Source of the DNA: an uncultured Campylobacterales bacterium
GTDB lineage: Bacteria > Campylobacterota > Campylobacteria > Campylobacterales > Arcobacteraceae
Reading direction: 5' to 3'
DNA: 64,000 nt
Assembly (NCBI GenBank): GCA_947503785.1
Contig: CANNFB010000002.1
Location: 62,001-126,000, forward strand
Below are positions 9,827-18,752 of the stretch, in pieces (positions within the stretch are counted from its first letter, which is position 1; every line of letters starts with the position of its first letter). Made by a program: the position numbers and the translations under genes. Below the pieces are notes generated by a model. That model had not been told where the DNA came from. It did not search any database and saw nothing but the letters and a program-made list of their open reading frames with translations.

Positions 9827-10648
9827 TTAGTCAAACTTCATTGAGAAGTCTAACCAAGTTGCTTGATGAATAATACTTCCGCTACTAATTGCATCTACAC
9901 CAGTTTTTGCATATTTACTTATTGTATTAAGATTTATATCTCCACTAGCTTCCAATAAAATATGTGGATAGTTTTCATTTCTGAATTTAACTACATTTCT
10001 TATTTCATCTGTATTCATATTATCACACATGATAATATCAGCACCTGCATCCATTGCTTCTTTCACATTATCAAAAGTTTCACACTCAATTTCAATCTTT
10101 GTAACCCATGAAATTCTTTTTCTAGCTCTTACAATAAACTCTTTTAAGTTTTTAATTGTTCTCATATGTGTATCTTTTAACATCAAACAATCATCAAGTC
10201 CAAGTCTATGATTTATCGCCCCACCCACTCTAGAAGCATACTTTTCAAAATCTCTAAGCTGTGGTCTTGTTTTTCGAGTATCTAATAAAACAACACCAGT
10301 ACCCTCCATAAGTTTTGCATATTTATTTGCCATTGTAGCAATTCCTGAAGCGTGTTGAAGCATATTTAAAAAAGTTCTTTCACTTGATAAAAGAATAGAA
10401 GCTTTTCCCTCAAGTTCTGCAATAACCTCACCTGCTTTAATTACATCACCATCTTGCTTTAAAAACTTACAATCAAATTTTTCAGTTCTTGCTAATACTT
10501 TTGCATATTGAATACCTGCAATTATTCCATCAGACTTTGAAATAGCTCTTGCTGTAAATCTACCTTTGGGAGCAACATCAAAAAATAAATCTCCTCTTCC
10601 ATTATCTTCTACTATTGCATTTTTTACAAACTTTTTAATATTAATCAT
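9827..10648 (-). CDS. nadC: Nicotinate-nucleotide pyrophosphorylase (quinolinate phosphoribosyltransferase)
   Basis: Converts quinolinate and PRPP to nicotinate mononucleotide in de novo NAD synthesis. The 273-aa sequence shows typical NadC features: NMLQHASGIAT and LLDTRKTRPQLRDFEKYA (substrate-binding Arg/Lys), GGAINHRLGLDDCLMLKD, and the C-terminal LEASGDINLNTI. Overlaps the nadA stop by 4 bp, so the pair is translationally coupled. nadB is not in the window. Confidence 0.95.
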   Translation of the reverse strand: MINIKKFVKNAIVEDNGRGDLFFDVAPKGRFTARAISKSDGIIAGIQYAKVLARTEKFDCKFLKQDGDVIKAGEVIAELEGKASILLSSERTFLNMLQHASGIATMANKYAKLMEGTGVVLLDTRKTRPQLRDFEKYASRVGGAINHRLGLDDCLMLKDTHMRTIKNLKEFIVRARKRISWVTKIEIECETFDNVKEAMDAGADIIMCDNMNTDEIRNVVKFRNENYPHILLEASGDINLNTISKYAKTGVDAISSGSIIHQATWLDFSMKFD

Positions 10649-11634
10649 ATTTCAAACATCCTTTCAAGAGCTAGCCTTGCATATTTTGTATTTTCTTCTG
10701 ATACAACAATTTCTGTTTCTTTCATAATATTATCATCTTTGATTGATTTTAAAGTATTATAAACATCTTGTAAAGTAGTTTCATTCATAGTAGGACACTC
10801 AGGTTTTGTTGAACTTAAAATATAAGTATTTTTTGTTCTTAACCTATTTACCATATTAAACTCCGTACCAACTGCAACTTTTTGGTCAACTGGTAATTCT
10901 TTTATATAAGTAATTAATTGAGAAGTGGAACCAACATAATCAGCTGCATCACAAACTTTTGGATCACATTCAGGATGAACTGCAATTAAGATATCAGGAT
11001 ACTTTTCTCTATAAAACTCTATATCCTCAACAGTAAATTGTTGGTGAACTGAACAAAAACCATTATAACAAATAATATCGGCTTCTTTTAAATCACTTCC
11101 ATCTCCAACTATTGCAGACTTTAGATTTAAGGATTTTGCAAAGTTTTGACCTAAACATCTATCTGGTACGAAAAATATTTTCTTTCCAGATTTAAGTCCC
11201 TTTTCAATAATTTTATATGCATTTGATGATGTACAAACCATACCACCCATTTTCCCAACTCTAGCTTTTACAGCTGCACTTGAATTGATATATGTAATTG
11301 GTAAAATATCTTCATTAGGAATTCCAGCTTTATTGATTTCTACAAGGTTTTGCTCATAATAACCCTCATCAATCATTCTAGCCATTGCACAACATGCAAT
11401 CTTTGGCATTAAAACTCTTTTTTCAGGACTCATTACTTTTACGCTTTCACCCATAAAACCAACACCACAAAATACAATAAATTCAGAATCAGTGGCTTTC
11501 GCTCTTTTTGCTAACTCTAATGAATCTCCTGTAATATCAGCTAACTCAAAAACTTCATCTCTTTGATAATAGTGAGCTACTAATGTTACATCTAATTCTT
11601 CTTTTAACTTTATAATCTCTTCTTTTAAATTCAA
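10645..11634 (-). CDS. nadA: Quinolinate synthase A
   Basis: [4Fe-4S] enzyme that condenses iminoaspartate with dihydroxyacetone phosphate to quinolinate. At 329 aa it has the three NadA cysteine regions: CC at 81-82, MVCTSSNA near 131-138 and PECPTMNETT near 277-286. HYYQRDEV (21-28) and the GDS segment are also conserved. It heads the nadA-nadC operon. A 21-bp palindrome 37-57 bp upstream may be its operator. Confidence 0.95.
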   Translation of the reverse strand: MNLKEEIIKLKEELDVTLVAHYYQRDEVFELADITGDSLELAKRAKATDSEFIVFCGVGFMGESVKVMSPEKRVLMPKIACCAMARMIDEGYYEQNLVEINKAGIPNEDILPITYINSSAAVKARVGKMGGMVCTSSNAYKIIEKGLKSGKKIFFVPDRCLGQNFAKSLNLKSAIVGDGSDLKEADIICYNGFCSVHQQFTVEDIEFYREKYPDILIAVHPECDPKVCDAADYVGSTSQLITYIKELPVDQKVAVGTEFNMVNRLRTKNTYILSSTKPECPTMNETTLQDVYNTLKSIKDDNIMKETEIVVSEENTKYARLALERMFEI

Positions 11635-11670
11635 AACAAACCTTCAATTAAATGTTTTTATAAATGATAA

Positions 11671-11691
11671 TATAACAAAATCTTTGTTATA
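11671..11691. promoter_or_regulatory. Perfect palindrome in the nadA/plsY divergent promoter region
   Basis: Arms TATAACAAA and TTTGTTATA are separated by ATC, a perfect 9-bp inverted repeat. It overlaps a good -10 box (TATAAT, 11688-11693) for plsY and lies 37-57 bp upstream of the nadA ATG. The form fits a dimeric repressor operator, possibly controlling NAD synthesis; the regulator is unknown. Confidence 0.5.
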
Positions 11692-11725
11692 ATCCATTTA
11701 ATTAAACAAATCACAAAGGTAATAG

Positions 11726-12349
11726 ATGGATTTTTTCACTAACTCAAATATTTTATTTTACATAAGCGCTTACTTAATAGGATCAATTCCTTTTGGACTA
11801 CTACTTGCAAAGTTTTTTGCAGGAGTTGATGTAAAAAGTGCAGGAAGTGGTTCAATAGGTGCAACTAATGTATTAAGAGTAGTAAAAGAAACAAATCCAG
11901 CATTAGCAAAAAAGCTAGGACTTGCAACTGTTATACTTGATGCACTTAAAGGTACACTTGTTTTACTTGTTGCTATGAGTATGGGAGCTAGTGAATCAAC
12001 ACTTTGGGGAATCGCTGTTTTATCTGTACTTGGTCATTGTTATTCAATATACTTAGGACTTGAAGGTGGAAAAGGTGTTGCAACTGGACTTGGCGTTTTT
12101 ATTGCACTTATTCCTATTCCTACATTAATAGGGGCTGTTACTTGGATAGTTTGTGCAAAAGTTCTTAAAATTTCTTCACTATCTTCACTTCTTGGACTTA
12201 CAGCTGTGATAGTATCAGCTAGTTTTTTAAATGATGAATTAAATGTTGGTTCAAATATCCCTATGTATATTATTGCCTTCATTATATACTACAAACATAT
12301 TCCAAATATTATAAGAGTTATTAAAGGTGAAGAGAAAAGAGTTGTATAA
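11726..12349 (+). CDS. plsY: Glycerol-3-phosphate acyltransferase PlsY
   Basis: Inner-membrane enzyme that transfers an acyl group from acyl-phosphate to glycerol-3-phosphate, the first step of phospholipid synthesis. The 207-aa protein has about five membrane segments and the family motifs: SGSIGATNVLR (41-51), GHCYSIYLGLEGGKGVATGLG (split here across about 106-126), and a third loop near the C-terminus. It has a clear TATAAT promoter (11688-11693) and its stop overlaps the folB start by one base. Confidence 0.94.
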   Translation: MDFFTNSNILFYISAYLIGSIPFGLLLAKFFAGVDVKSAGSGSIGATNVLRVVKETNPALAKKLGLATVILDALKGTLVLLVAMSMGASESTLWGIAVLSVLGHCYSIYLGLEGGKGVATGLGVFIALIPIPTLIGAVTWIVCAKVLKISSLSSLLGLTAVIVSASFLNDELNVGSNIPMYIIAFIIYYKHIPNIIRVIKGEEKRVV

Positions 12350-12660
12350 TGAAAGTAGAAATAAAAGACTTAAGCTTTAAATGTATTATAGGAATACTTG
12401 ATTTTGAACGAGTAAAAAAACAGAAAGTAGTCGTAAATATATCTTTTGAATATAAGTTTAAAAAAGATATATTTATTGACTATAGTAAAGTATCCTCTTT
12501 CATAGAATCTCAAATGAAAAAGAAAAAATTTTTACTTATAGAAGATGCAATAATTTTTTTAGAGGCCAAACTATACAAATTGTATAAAGTAAATAACTTA
12601 AATATCAAAATATCTAAACCTGACATCTTAAAAAACTGTATTGTTTCAGTTTCCAACTAA
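12349..12660 (+). CDS. folB: Dihydroneopterin aldolase-like protein FolB
   Basis: Predicted folate-pathway enzyme that splits 7,8-dihydroneopterin. At 103 aa it is slightly short (usual about 120). The N-terminus IKDLSFKCIIGILDFERVKKQKVVVNI matches the FolB start (split here: IKDLSFKCIIGI, then LDFERVKKQKVVV). The central DYSKVSSFIES and the C-terminal NLNIKISKPDIL fit the T-fold. Coupled to plsY by TAATG, as in other Campylobacterota. Catalytic activity is inferred from family only. Confidence 0.8.
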   Translation: MKVEIKDLSFKCIIGILDFERVKKQKVVVNISFEYKFKKDIFIDYSKVSSFIESQMKKKKFLLIEDAIIFLEAKLYKLYKVNNLNIKISKPDILKNCIVSVSN

Positions 12661-12732
12661 TAAATTACAAATAGTAATAATCTTATTTTTACGGCTTCCT
12701 AGCTAAAATTAACCTTAAATTAATCGTTAATT

Positions 12733-12751
12733 AACAGTACAAACTACTGTT
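12733..12751 (+). terminator. Hairpin after folB, possible weak terminator
   Basis: A 7-bp stem AACAGTA / TACTGTT with loop CAAAC is followed by TTT. It lies about 75 bp after the folB stop and upstream of the porin promoter. The stem is AT-rich and short, so it could also be a protein-binding inverted repeat. Confidence 0.35.
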
Positions 12752-12778
12752 TTAAGAAAACTTTAAAATTTAGTGGTG

Positions 12779-12848
12779 TAGAATAGCCATAACGGGATGT
12801 CGGAAAAGGTTCAAATAAATCATTTTGAATGAGTTCGCGCGCTCCGAC
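12779..12848 (+). promoter_or_regulatory. Porin promoter and structured 5' leader
   Basis: A -10-like TAGAAT sits at 12779-12784, predicting a leader of about 100 nt. Inside it, GTCGGA (12799-12804) pairs with TCCGAC (12843-12848), enclosing a second stem TTCAAA (12810-12815) / TTTGAA (12824-12829). This GC-rich patch (also GCGCGC) stands out from the AT-rich surroundings. The ribosome site TAGGAG lies outside the structure. It could stabilise an abundant mRNA or bind a small RNA. Confidence 0.45.
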
Positions 12849-12889
12849 AGACTGAAATAAAGATTTCGAAATTTTAGGAGAACAAACAT

Positions 12890-13948
12890 ATGAGAAAATT
12901 AGCAAAATTAAGTTTAGTAGCTGCAGTAGCAGTAGCAGGATTAACAAACGTAAACGCAGCATCTTTAGAAGAAGCAATTAAAGGTGTAGATGTATCTGGA
13001 CAATTCAGATTTAGAGCACAAGAAAAATCATCAGGTCAAGATAATTCTGATGTAGAAATTGAAGTAGGTGTAAAAGTTCCAGTAACTGAAGAAATAACAG
13101 CAGTATTTAAAATTGATAATGCTCCAAATAAATCAGGTGCTGATACATCAAAAGATCAAATTGATATTGAAGATTACTACTTCTCTTACAACTCTGGAGC
13201 ATTAACAGTTAACGCTGGTCAACAAAATATCCCTGGTAGAATGACTGATGGTGCACAAGGTGATGGTGTAGTTGCATTATATAATATGGGTGCATTCACT
13301 GTTGGTGCTGCGGCATTCATGAATCATAATGTATCAACAGTAGAAGATGCAAGAGCATTATCTGCAATTGCAATGGGTAACTTAGGTCCTGTGTCTCTTT
13401 TAGCTCAATTTACTGATGTTGAAGATGTATTAGAAGCTTACAACTTAAAAGCAGATGCTTCTGTTGAAATGATTAGACTTGGTGCTGAATATACTTCACT
13501 AGAATTAGATTCAGGTGCTAATAATGATGAAAGAACTACTACAAAAGCGTATATTGCAGCAAAAGCTGGAATTGTAAATGCTACAGCTAGTTATGCAAAA
13601 ACTGGTGACAACGGTTCTGGTTCAATAGATAACCAAACTCAAACTGAAACTGAAACTCCTGCTGAATACTTATTATGGAATTTAGGAACAGCAAGTAATG
13701 CTGATATGGATTTATATGCTATTGATGCATCAGTTGCTTTAACTGACAAAATTTCATTAAGAGCTGCTTATGCTGCTGGTGAAATTGGAAATGGTTCTAA
13801 CAATGATGTATACGAAGCTTTAGGTCAAGTTTCTTACAAAGTATCTAAAAATTTAAATACTTATGTTAGATATGCTGAATTTGATAACTCTGCTACAGCT
13901 GATACAGCTGATCAAAGAGTTAGAGTTGAAGCTAAATATACTTTCTAA
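12890..13948 (+). CDS. Major outer-membrane porin, Campylobacter/Arcobacter type
   Basis: Predicted beta-barrel porin of 352 aa. A clean signal peptide (about residues 1-23, cleaved after NVNA) is followed by a mature protein rich in alternating hydrophobic/polar strands, ending with Phe (VRVEAKYTF) as BAM substrates do. The early segment FRFRAQEKSSGQDNSDVEIE and the region near SYKVSKNLNTYVRYAEFD resemble trimeric diffusion porins of this group. It has its own promoter, a strong SD (TAGGAGAAC) and a strong terminator, all signs of a highly expressed single gene. Substrate unknown. Confidence 0.82.
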   Translation: MRKLAKLSLVAAVAVAGLTNVNAASLEEAIKGVDVSGQFRFRAQEKSSGQDNSDVEIEVGVKVPVTEEITAVFKIDNAPNKSGADTSKDQIDIEDYYFSYNSGALTVNAGQQNIPGRMTDGAQGDGVVALYNMGAFTVGAAAFMNHNVSTVEDARALSAIAMGNLGPVSLLAQFTDVEDVLEAYNLKADASVEMIRLGAEYTSLELDSGANNDERTTTKAYIAAKAGIVNATASYAKTGDNGSGSIDNQTQTETETPAEYLLWNLGTASNADMDLYAIDASVALTDKISLRAAYAAGEIGNGSNNDVYEALGQVSYKVSKNLNTYVRYAEFDNSATADTADQRVRVEAKYTF

Positions 13949-13977
13949 TTCTTAGATAGAATTTTACTAAACTTATT

Positions 13978-14011
13978 AAAGGCTAGAAGATTTATCTTCT
14001 GGCCTTTTTTT
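13978..14011 (+). terminator. Strong terminator of the porin gene
   Basis: A 13-bp stem (13978-13990 / 13995-14007, one G-U pair) with loop TTTA is followed by a run of T. Classic Rho-independent form. Confidence 0.9.
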
Positions 14012-14066
14012 ATGTCCTAAAATATAAGAATACTTATGCTAAACTATTCCTTTTAAAAGGATTTAT

Positions 14067-14702
14067 ATGAGAATAATAACGCCATTTGCAATAACGCTTT
14101 TTGCAACAACTACGCTTTTTTCACAAACAACTATGTGTTTTAAAGAAAACCACAATTCAATGTCAACAATCGAATCAACAAAACTTAATGGTGGAGAATG
14201 TAGAAGTACTTTCAATTTAAATGAAATGAAAGAAAAAGGTTGGAGTGTTGATGATATCAAAATCACAACAAAAGACTCAAAATACAGCTTTATTTATATA
14301 CTAAAAAAAGGTACTGTATCTACTACATTAGTCGCTCCAAATGCTAACTTAAATGAACAACAATTAGAAGATAAGATTTTAAAAAGACTTGAAGATAAAA
14401 AAATTCAAGAAGAAAAAGAACAAAAAATTGAGAAAATACTAAAAAGTAAAATAGAAGGTAAAGAAATTTACATAAAGAAATGTCAATCATGTCATGGTGA
14501 AAAAGGTGAAAAAGCAGCTTACAATGTAGGAAATGCTTTAAAAGACTTATCTTTAGATGATATTGAACATGCGATTGGTCAGTATACAAATAGAAGTGAT
14601 TATGGTTATGGTTACAATATGCTAATGAAGCCAATTGCTGCAAATACAACTAAAGCACAATTAGCTAAAATAAAAGATTATTTAAACTCAATAAATAAAT
14701 AA
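14067..14702 (+). CDS. Periplasmic c-type cytochrome with an N-terminal extension
   Basis: Secreted protein of 211 aa. The signal peptide covers about 1-20. Residues 24-90 form an unfamiliar domain with two cysteines (C24, C45). A charged coiled-coil-like stretch follows at 95-130. The C-terminal class I cytochrome c domain has heme site CQSCH at 139-143 and a likely Met axial ligand near NMLMKPIA (about 190). Probably an electron carrier; partner unknown. It is 19 bp upstream of prfB and may share its transcript. Confidence 0.78.
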   Translation: MRIITPFAITLFATTTLFSQTTMCFKENHNSMSTIESTKLNGGECRSTFNLNEMKEKGWSVDDIKITTKDSKYSFIYILKKGTVSTTLVAPNANLNEQQLEDKILKRLEDKKIQEEKEQKIEKILKSKIEGKEIYIKKCQSCHGEKGEKAAYNVGNALKDLSLDDIEHAIGQYTNRSDYGYGYNMLMKPIAANTTKAQLAKIKDYLNSINK

Positions 14703-14721
14703 ATATTAGGACTATATATAA

Positions 14722-15816
14722 GTGGACGCATACGAATATTCGCAAATTTTAAAACTATTAAATACCAAATTAGAAAATATTGAAAGTATTTTAAAACCTG
14801 ATTTATTAAAAATCAGATTAGATGAAATCATTAAACTAGAAGCAGACCAAAATTTTTGGAATGATGTAGCAAATGCTACAAAAATTGGTATTGAAAAAAA
14901 TAGAATATTATCAAAACTTTCTAAGTTTAATAAAGCGAATGAAGCATTAAGTGGTACAAATGAACTTTATGAATTAGCCTCTACAGAGAGAGATGAAGAA
15001 ACTTTTGAACTACTTTTTGAAGAAGCAGCAGAATTAGAAGAACTTATCAAATCAACAGAAATTTCTGTAATGCTTTCAAGTCCAGATGATGCTTCAAATG
15101 CTATCATCACTATTCATCCAGGAGCTGGAGGAACAGAATCGCAAGATTGGGCACAAATGCTTTATAGAATGTATCTAAGATGGGCTGAGAGACAAAACTT
15201 TAAGATTGAACCTCTTGATTATCAACCAGGCGAAGAAGCTGGTATCAAAGATGTATCATTTATCATAAAAGGTGAAAATGCCTACGGATATTTGAAAACA
15301 GAAAATGGTGTTCATAGACTTGTAAGAATCTCACCTTTTGATTCAAACTCAAAAAGACATACTTCTTTTGCTTCAGTTCTTGTGAGTCCTGAAGTTGATG
15401 ATAATATTGATATTGAAATAGAAGATAAAGATATTAGAATTGATACATATAGAGCTAGTGGTGCTGGTGGTCAACATGTTAATAAAACAGAAAGCGCCAT
15501 TAGAATCACACATATAGAAACAAATATAGTAGTTCAATGTCAAAATGACAGATCACAACATAAAAATAAAGCAAGTGCTTTAAAGATGTTAAAATCACGT
15601 CTTTATGAGTTTGAGTTAGAAAAACAACAAGCAGAAAAAGACGGTGTTGAAAAATCAGAAATTGGTTGGGGACATCAAATCAGATCTTATGTAATGCAGC
15701 CATATCAGCAAGTAAAAGATACAAGATCAAATATTGGCTACTCTAACGTAGACGCAATACTTGATGGAGATATCACAAAAATCATAGAAGATGTTTTAAT
15801 CTCTAATTTAAAGTAG
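14722..15816 (+). CDS. prfB: Peptide chain release factor 2
   Basis: Ends translation at UGA and UAA. The 364-aa protein has the RF2 tripeptide SPF (in [15 protein letters not shown]) that reads the stop codon, and the GGQ motif in [14 protein letters not shown] that triggers peptide release. The gene starts with GTG, with AGGA about 10 nt upstream. Unlike E. coli prfB it is one uninterrupted frame, with no in-frame UGA programmed-frameshift site, so the usual autoregulation is absent. Confidence 0.96.
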   Translation: MDAYEYSQILKLLNTKLENIESILKPDLLKIRLDEIIKLEADQNFWNDVANATKIGIEKNRILSKLSKFNKANEALSGTNELYELASTERDEETFELLFEEAAELEELIKSTEISVMLSSPDDASNAIITIHPGAGGTESQDWAQMLYRMYLRWAERQNFKIEPLDYQPGEEAGIKDVSFIIKGENAYGYLKTENGVHRLVRISPFDSNSKRHTSFASVLVSPEVDDNIDIEIEDKDIRIDTYRASGAGGQHVNKTESAIRITHIETNIVVQCQNDRSQHKNKASALKMLKSRLYEFELEKQQAEKDGVEKSEIGWGHQIRSYVMQPYQQVKDTRSNIGYSNVDAILDGDITKIIEDVLISNLK

Positions 15817-15844
15817 TTCTAGTTTAGCTTTTCAAAATTTTGTT

Positions 15845-18205
15845 TTACCTATTGCATATAGTAGAATATGGACAATAGGTACAAACTACTTTTTCTTCAC
15901 ATTTTTCAAAACTTATCTCTTTTTTTGATAACTCTTTAAGTTCAGAGAATTTTTGAGTTAATAACTCTAGCTTTTTATCTAGTGCAATTTCTTCTTCTAA
16001 TTTTGTATTATTTAAATCATAATAAAAGGCATTTACTTTATCAGTTTTGTATATCTCACTCATGGCAAGATAATAAAACTCTAATTGGAAATCATTTGAT
16101 TTTTCATAGTTTTTTAAAGAATCCACCTTTAAAGAAGACGACGTTTTATAATCAATCACTTCATAAGTATCATCATATAAATCAACTCTATCAATCACAC
16201 CTTTTATTTTTATATCATCAAAAGTAATATTAAAGTTTTTTTCGAGTGCTATAATCTTTCTATTTTCTAATCTTTCTTTATCATAAAGATAAAAATTATA
16301 AAGTTTCTTTTTCCAAATCTCTAAGTCAAGTGCTAAAAAAGGATTTGATGTTCTATACTCATAAAATAAATTTTCTATTACTTTATATGACAAATCATTT
16401 GTTTCATTTATATAATACTTTTCTAGTATAGAATGAACAATACTACCTAACTCAAAACTTTTTGGTTTTAGTGAAATTGTATGCTCTTTAATTTTTAAAA
16501 TATATTGAAAATAAAACTTTCTTTTACACTCTAAAAAATTCTTAAATGAAGTTGCTGACCACTCAAATTGAGTCAAGTCAATCTTCTCTATAATATCACC
16601 TTCATAATGAGAGATATTATGATTATTATATAAAATATGCTTATATGAGTTATCACTTCTATTTATATCTATTTTTTCTAAAAATAGCTCATTTGCAAAT
16701 CTTGAGATTTGATTTGTATCTGAATTTACATAAGAGATAAAAAGATTAGAAGATGAATCTATCAATCTTTTATAATAATATTTTTGCAAAGATTCTCTAT
16801 CATAAGAAGTAGGAAGATTAGCCATGCTTTTTATTTTTGTAGATAAAAACTTATCTTTTATAGATCTTTTTGGAATAAAGTTTTCATTAAAATCACAGAT
16901 AATAACAGTATCAAAACTAACAGCTCTAGTTTCTAATAATCCTAAGACTGTAATCTTCCCAGAATTAACATCATCAAGAGTTATTTTAGATATTTTTTGT
17001 AAAAATATTTTATATAAATCTTTTACTAAAATACTATTTTCAGCTGAAAACAGTAAAATATTTAGTTTATAGATTACTTCATCATATTTTTCAAGTATCT
17101 CAACATTGTCTTCATTTGATTTTATAAATGTACAAATAAGTTCAAAATTATCTTTTGTACTGATTTTATTCCAAATAGTTTTTATGTCTTTATCTATGAA
17201 GGTTTTATCGATTTTTAAATACTCCAAATTAGAAAGATTTTTAACTTCATCTTCATTTAGATACGAATTTACTGCATATGCAACTTGATATAACTTATAG
17301 TTTTTAATATTTCTTCCCATAGCATAATTAAAATACTTCTCATTATCAAATAACTGAAGCCAAGAGGCAAAACTCTCATCAGGTAATACCAATGCAATAG
17401 AAGATGGATTAACTCCATTTGCTATAGCTTTTGTGATACTTGATTTAATATATGCTATTTGATTTATTCTTGAATTAAAGCCTTTTATATCTAATGATAC
17501 AATTTTATTTTCAATTTCTTCTTTTTTTATTAGAGTTTTATTTGTAAGTGATATTTCGTACTTTTTGTTTTCTTCTATTTTCTCTTCTAGAAAGTCAAAC
17601 TTTTCTAATGATTTTTGATTATATTTATTTGAATAAAAACTAATATTCAAATTAACAAGGGAAGAAATATCTTTTATAATATCAAACTCAACTCTTGTAA
17701 AGTAACCTTCAAATACAAAATCTATACAATCAAATCTTTTTAAAAAACTTTCATTAACTTTATAATGCATAGACATATTTATTCTGTCAACACAAGAGTT
17801 TTCATCTAATATTTTTATATAATTAGCTCTAATTTCTTCTAAGATTGATAGATGTTCATTGAAGTATTCATAAGTATCTGCATTTCTAATATCATTTATT
17901 TCTACTTTTTCACTTGATAATTCAAGAAAAAAACGATAGATATAATCATTTTGTTTTAAAAATTTTGTAAAATTATCTGATATTCCAAGTTTTTTGATAT
18001 CTGTATTTTTGATAGATTCTTTTAAGTATAAAAATCTTTGCTCTTCATCGATAAACTTTTTATTTTCAAAAGATATCGATTTTTTTAAAAACTCATCAAT
18101 AGTTAGTATTGATGGGAGCAAAGTATTTTTATTTTTTTGTAAAGAAATATGAGCTCTTACAGCTCTTGATGTTGGAAAAACTAAAAGTTTTTGTTTAAAT
18201 TGCAT
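15845..18205 (-). CDS. addB: AddB-like recombination nuclease subunit (PD-(D/E)XK)
   Basis: Predicted AddB subunit of an AddAB (RecBCD-type) double-strand-break resection enzyme. The N-terminal two thirds resembles an inactive helicase fold: it begins LLVFPTSRAVRAHISL and no intact Walker A is seen. The C-terminal PD-(D/E)XK nuclease has GSIVHSILEKYY, then GVIDRVDLYDDTYEVIDYKTS with catalytic Asp and Lys. The last residues include CEEKVVCTYCPYSTIC, the cysteines of the AddB iron-sulfur clasp. At 786 aa it has the short form seen in Campylobacter. addA, adjacent in Campylobacter, is not next to it here. Overlaps the FixH-like gene by 11 bp. Confidence 0.8.
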   Translation of the reverse strand: MQFKQKLLVFPTSRAVRAHISLQKNKNTLLPSILTIDEFLKKSISFENKKFIDEEQRFLYLKESIKNTDIKKLGISDNFTKFLKQNDYIYRFFLELSSEKVEINDIRNADTYEYFNEHLSILEEIRANYIKILDENSCVDRINMSMHYKVNESFLKRFDCIDFVFEGYFTRVEFDIIKDISSLVNLNISFYSNKYNQKSLEKFDFLEEKIEENKKYEISLTNKTLIKKEEIENKIVSLDIKGFNSRINQIAYIKSSITKAIANGVNPSSIALVLPDESFASWLQLFDNEKYFNYAMGRNIKNYKLYQVAYAVNSYLNEDEVKNLSNLEYLKIDKTFIDKDIKTIWNKISTKDNFELICTFIKSNEDNVEILEKYDEVIYKLNILLFSAENSILVKDLYKIFLQKISKITLDDVNSGKITVLGLLETRAVSFDTVIICDFNENFIPKRSIKDKFLSTKIKSMANLPTSYDRESLQKYYYKRLIDSSSNLFISYVNSDTNQISRFANELFLEKIDINRSDNSYKHILYNNHNISHYEGDIIEKIDLTQFEWSATSFKNFLECKRKFYFQYILKIKEHTISLKPKSFELGSIVHSILEKYYINETNDLSYKVIENLFYEYRTSNPFLALDLEIWKKKLYNFYLYDKERLENRKIIALEKNFNITFDDIKIKGVIDRVDLYDDTYEVIDYKTSSSLKVDSLKNYEKSNDFQLEFYYLAMSEIYKTDKVNAFYYDLNNTKLEEEIALDKKLELLTQKFSELKELSKKEISFEKCEEKVVCTYCPYSTICNR

Positions 18206-18752
18206 TTGTCTTTATAAAAAGAGAACCTGTTATTCCATCTACTTCAAATGTTCCTGTAATATTCCAATTGTTTTTATCTGTTATTTCAAAAGTTGAAGTA
18301 TATTGTTTATCATTATTTTTAAAATTTTCATTACTTAGTAAAATATCAGATTTATTTGATATACTTTTTGTAATTTTTAGTGCAATATTAACACTCTTTT
18401 TTTCATTTGTAATTTTATCACGTACAACTAATAGTATTTTGTTTAAACCATATTTTAGTATATTTTTATGTTCAGACTTTTTTTCTAAAACTCGTTGAGA
18501 GTACTTAATATCTTCAGTAGTTAGACCGAAGTTTTTATCATTAACATCTAAACTAAAATTATACTTTTTTAAAAATACTTGATTTGAAATCATAATAGAA
18601 TTATAGTTTGCATCAACATCTTGATAACTTCTTAAAAAACTTTCATCTTCATTTACAGGTAGCTTAATTGCACTCATAACAGTCCAAATAATCATTCCTA
18701 ATGTGAATGAAAATATACTAATAAATAATAAAGGCCAATAATTTCTCTTCAT
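18195..18752 (-). CDS. FixH-like membrane protein of the cbb3 oxidase cluster
   Basis: A 185-aa protein with one N-terminal membrane helix (about 7-28) and a periplasmic beta-rich domain. The size, topology and NYWPLLFISIFSF-type start resemble FixH/CcoH-region proteins that help copper delivery or assembly of cbb3 oxidase. It sits downstream of ccoP and the TPM-like gene in one orientation, with no space between it and the latter. No metal-binding motif is evident. Role inferred from context and weak resemblance. Confidence 0.6.
   Translation of the reverse strand: MKRNYWPLLFISIFSFTLGMIIWTVMSAIKLPVNEDESFLRSYQDVDANYNSIMISNQVFLKKYNFSLDVNDKNFGLTTEDIKYSQRVLEKKSEHKNILKYGLNKILLVVRDKITNEKKSVNIALKITKSISNKSDILLSNENFKNNDKQYTSTFEITDKNNWNITGTFEVDGITGSLFIKTNAI

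Noticed and set aside
12744-12977. Minus-strand 77-codon frame opposite the porin start
   Set aside because: Leu-rich shadow of the porin signal peptide; it overlaps the promoter and has no ribosome site.
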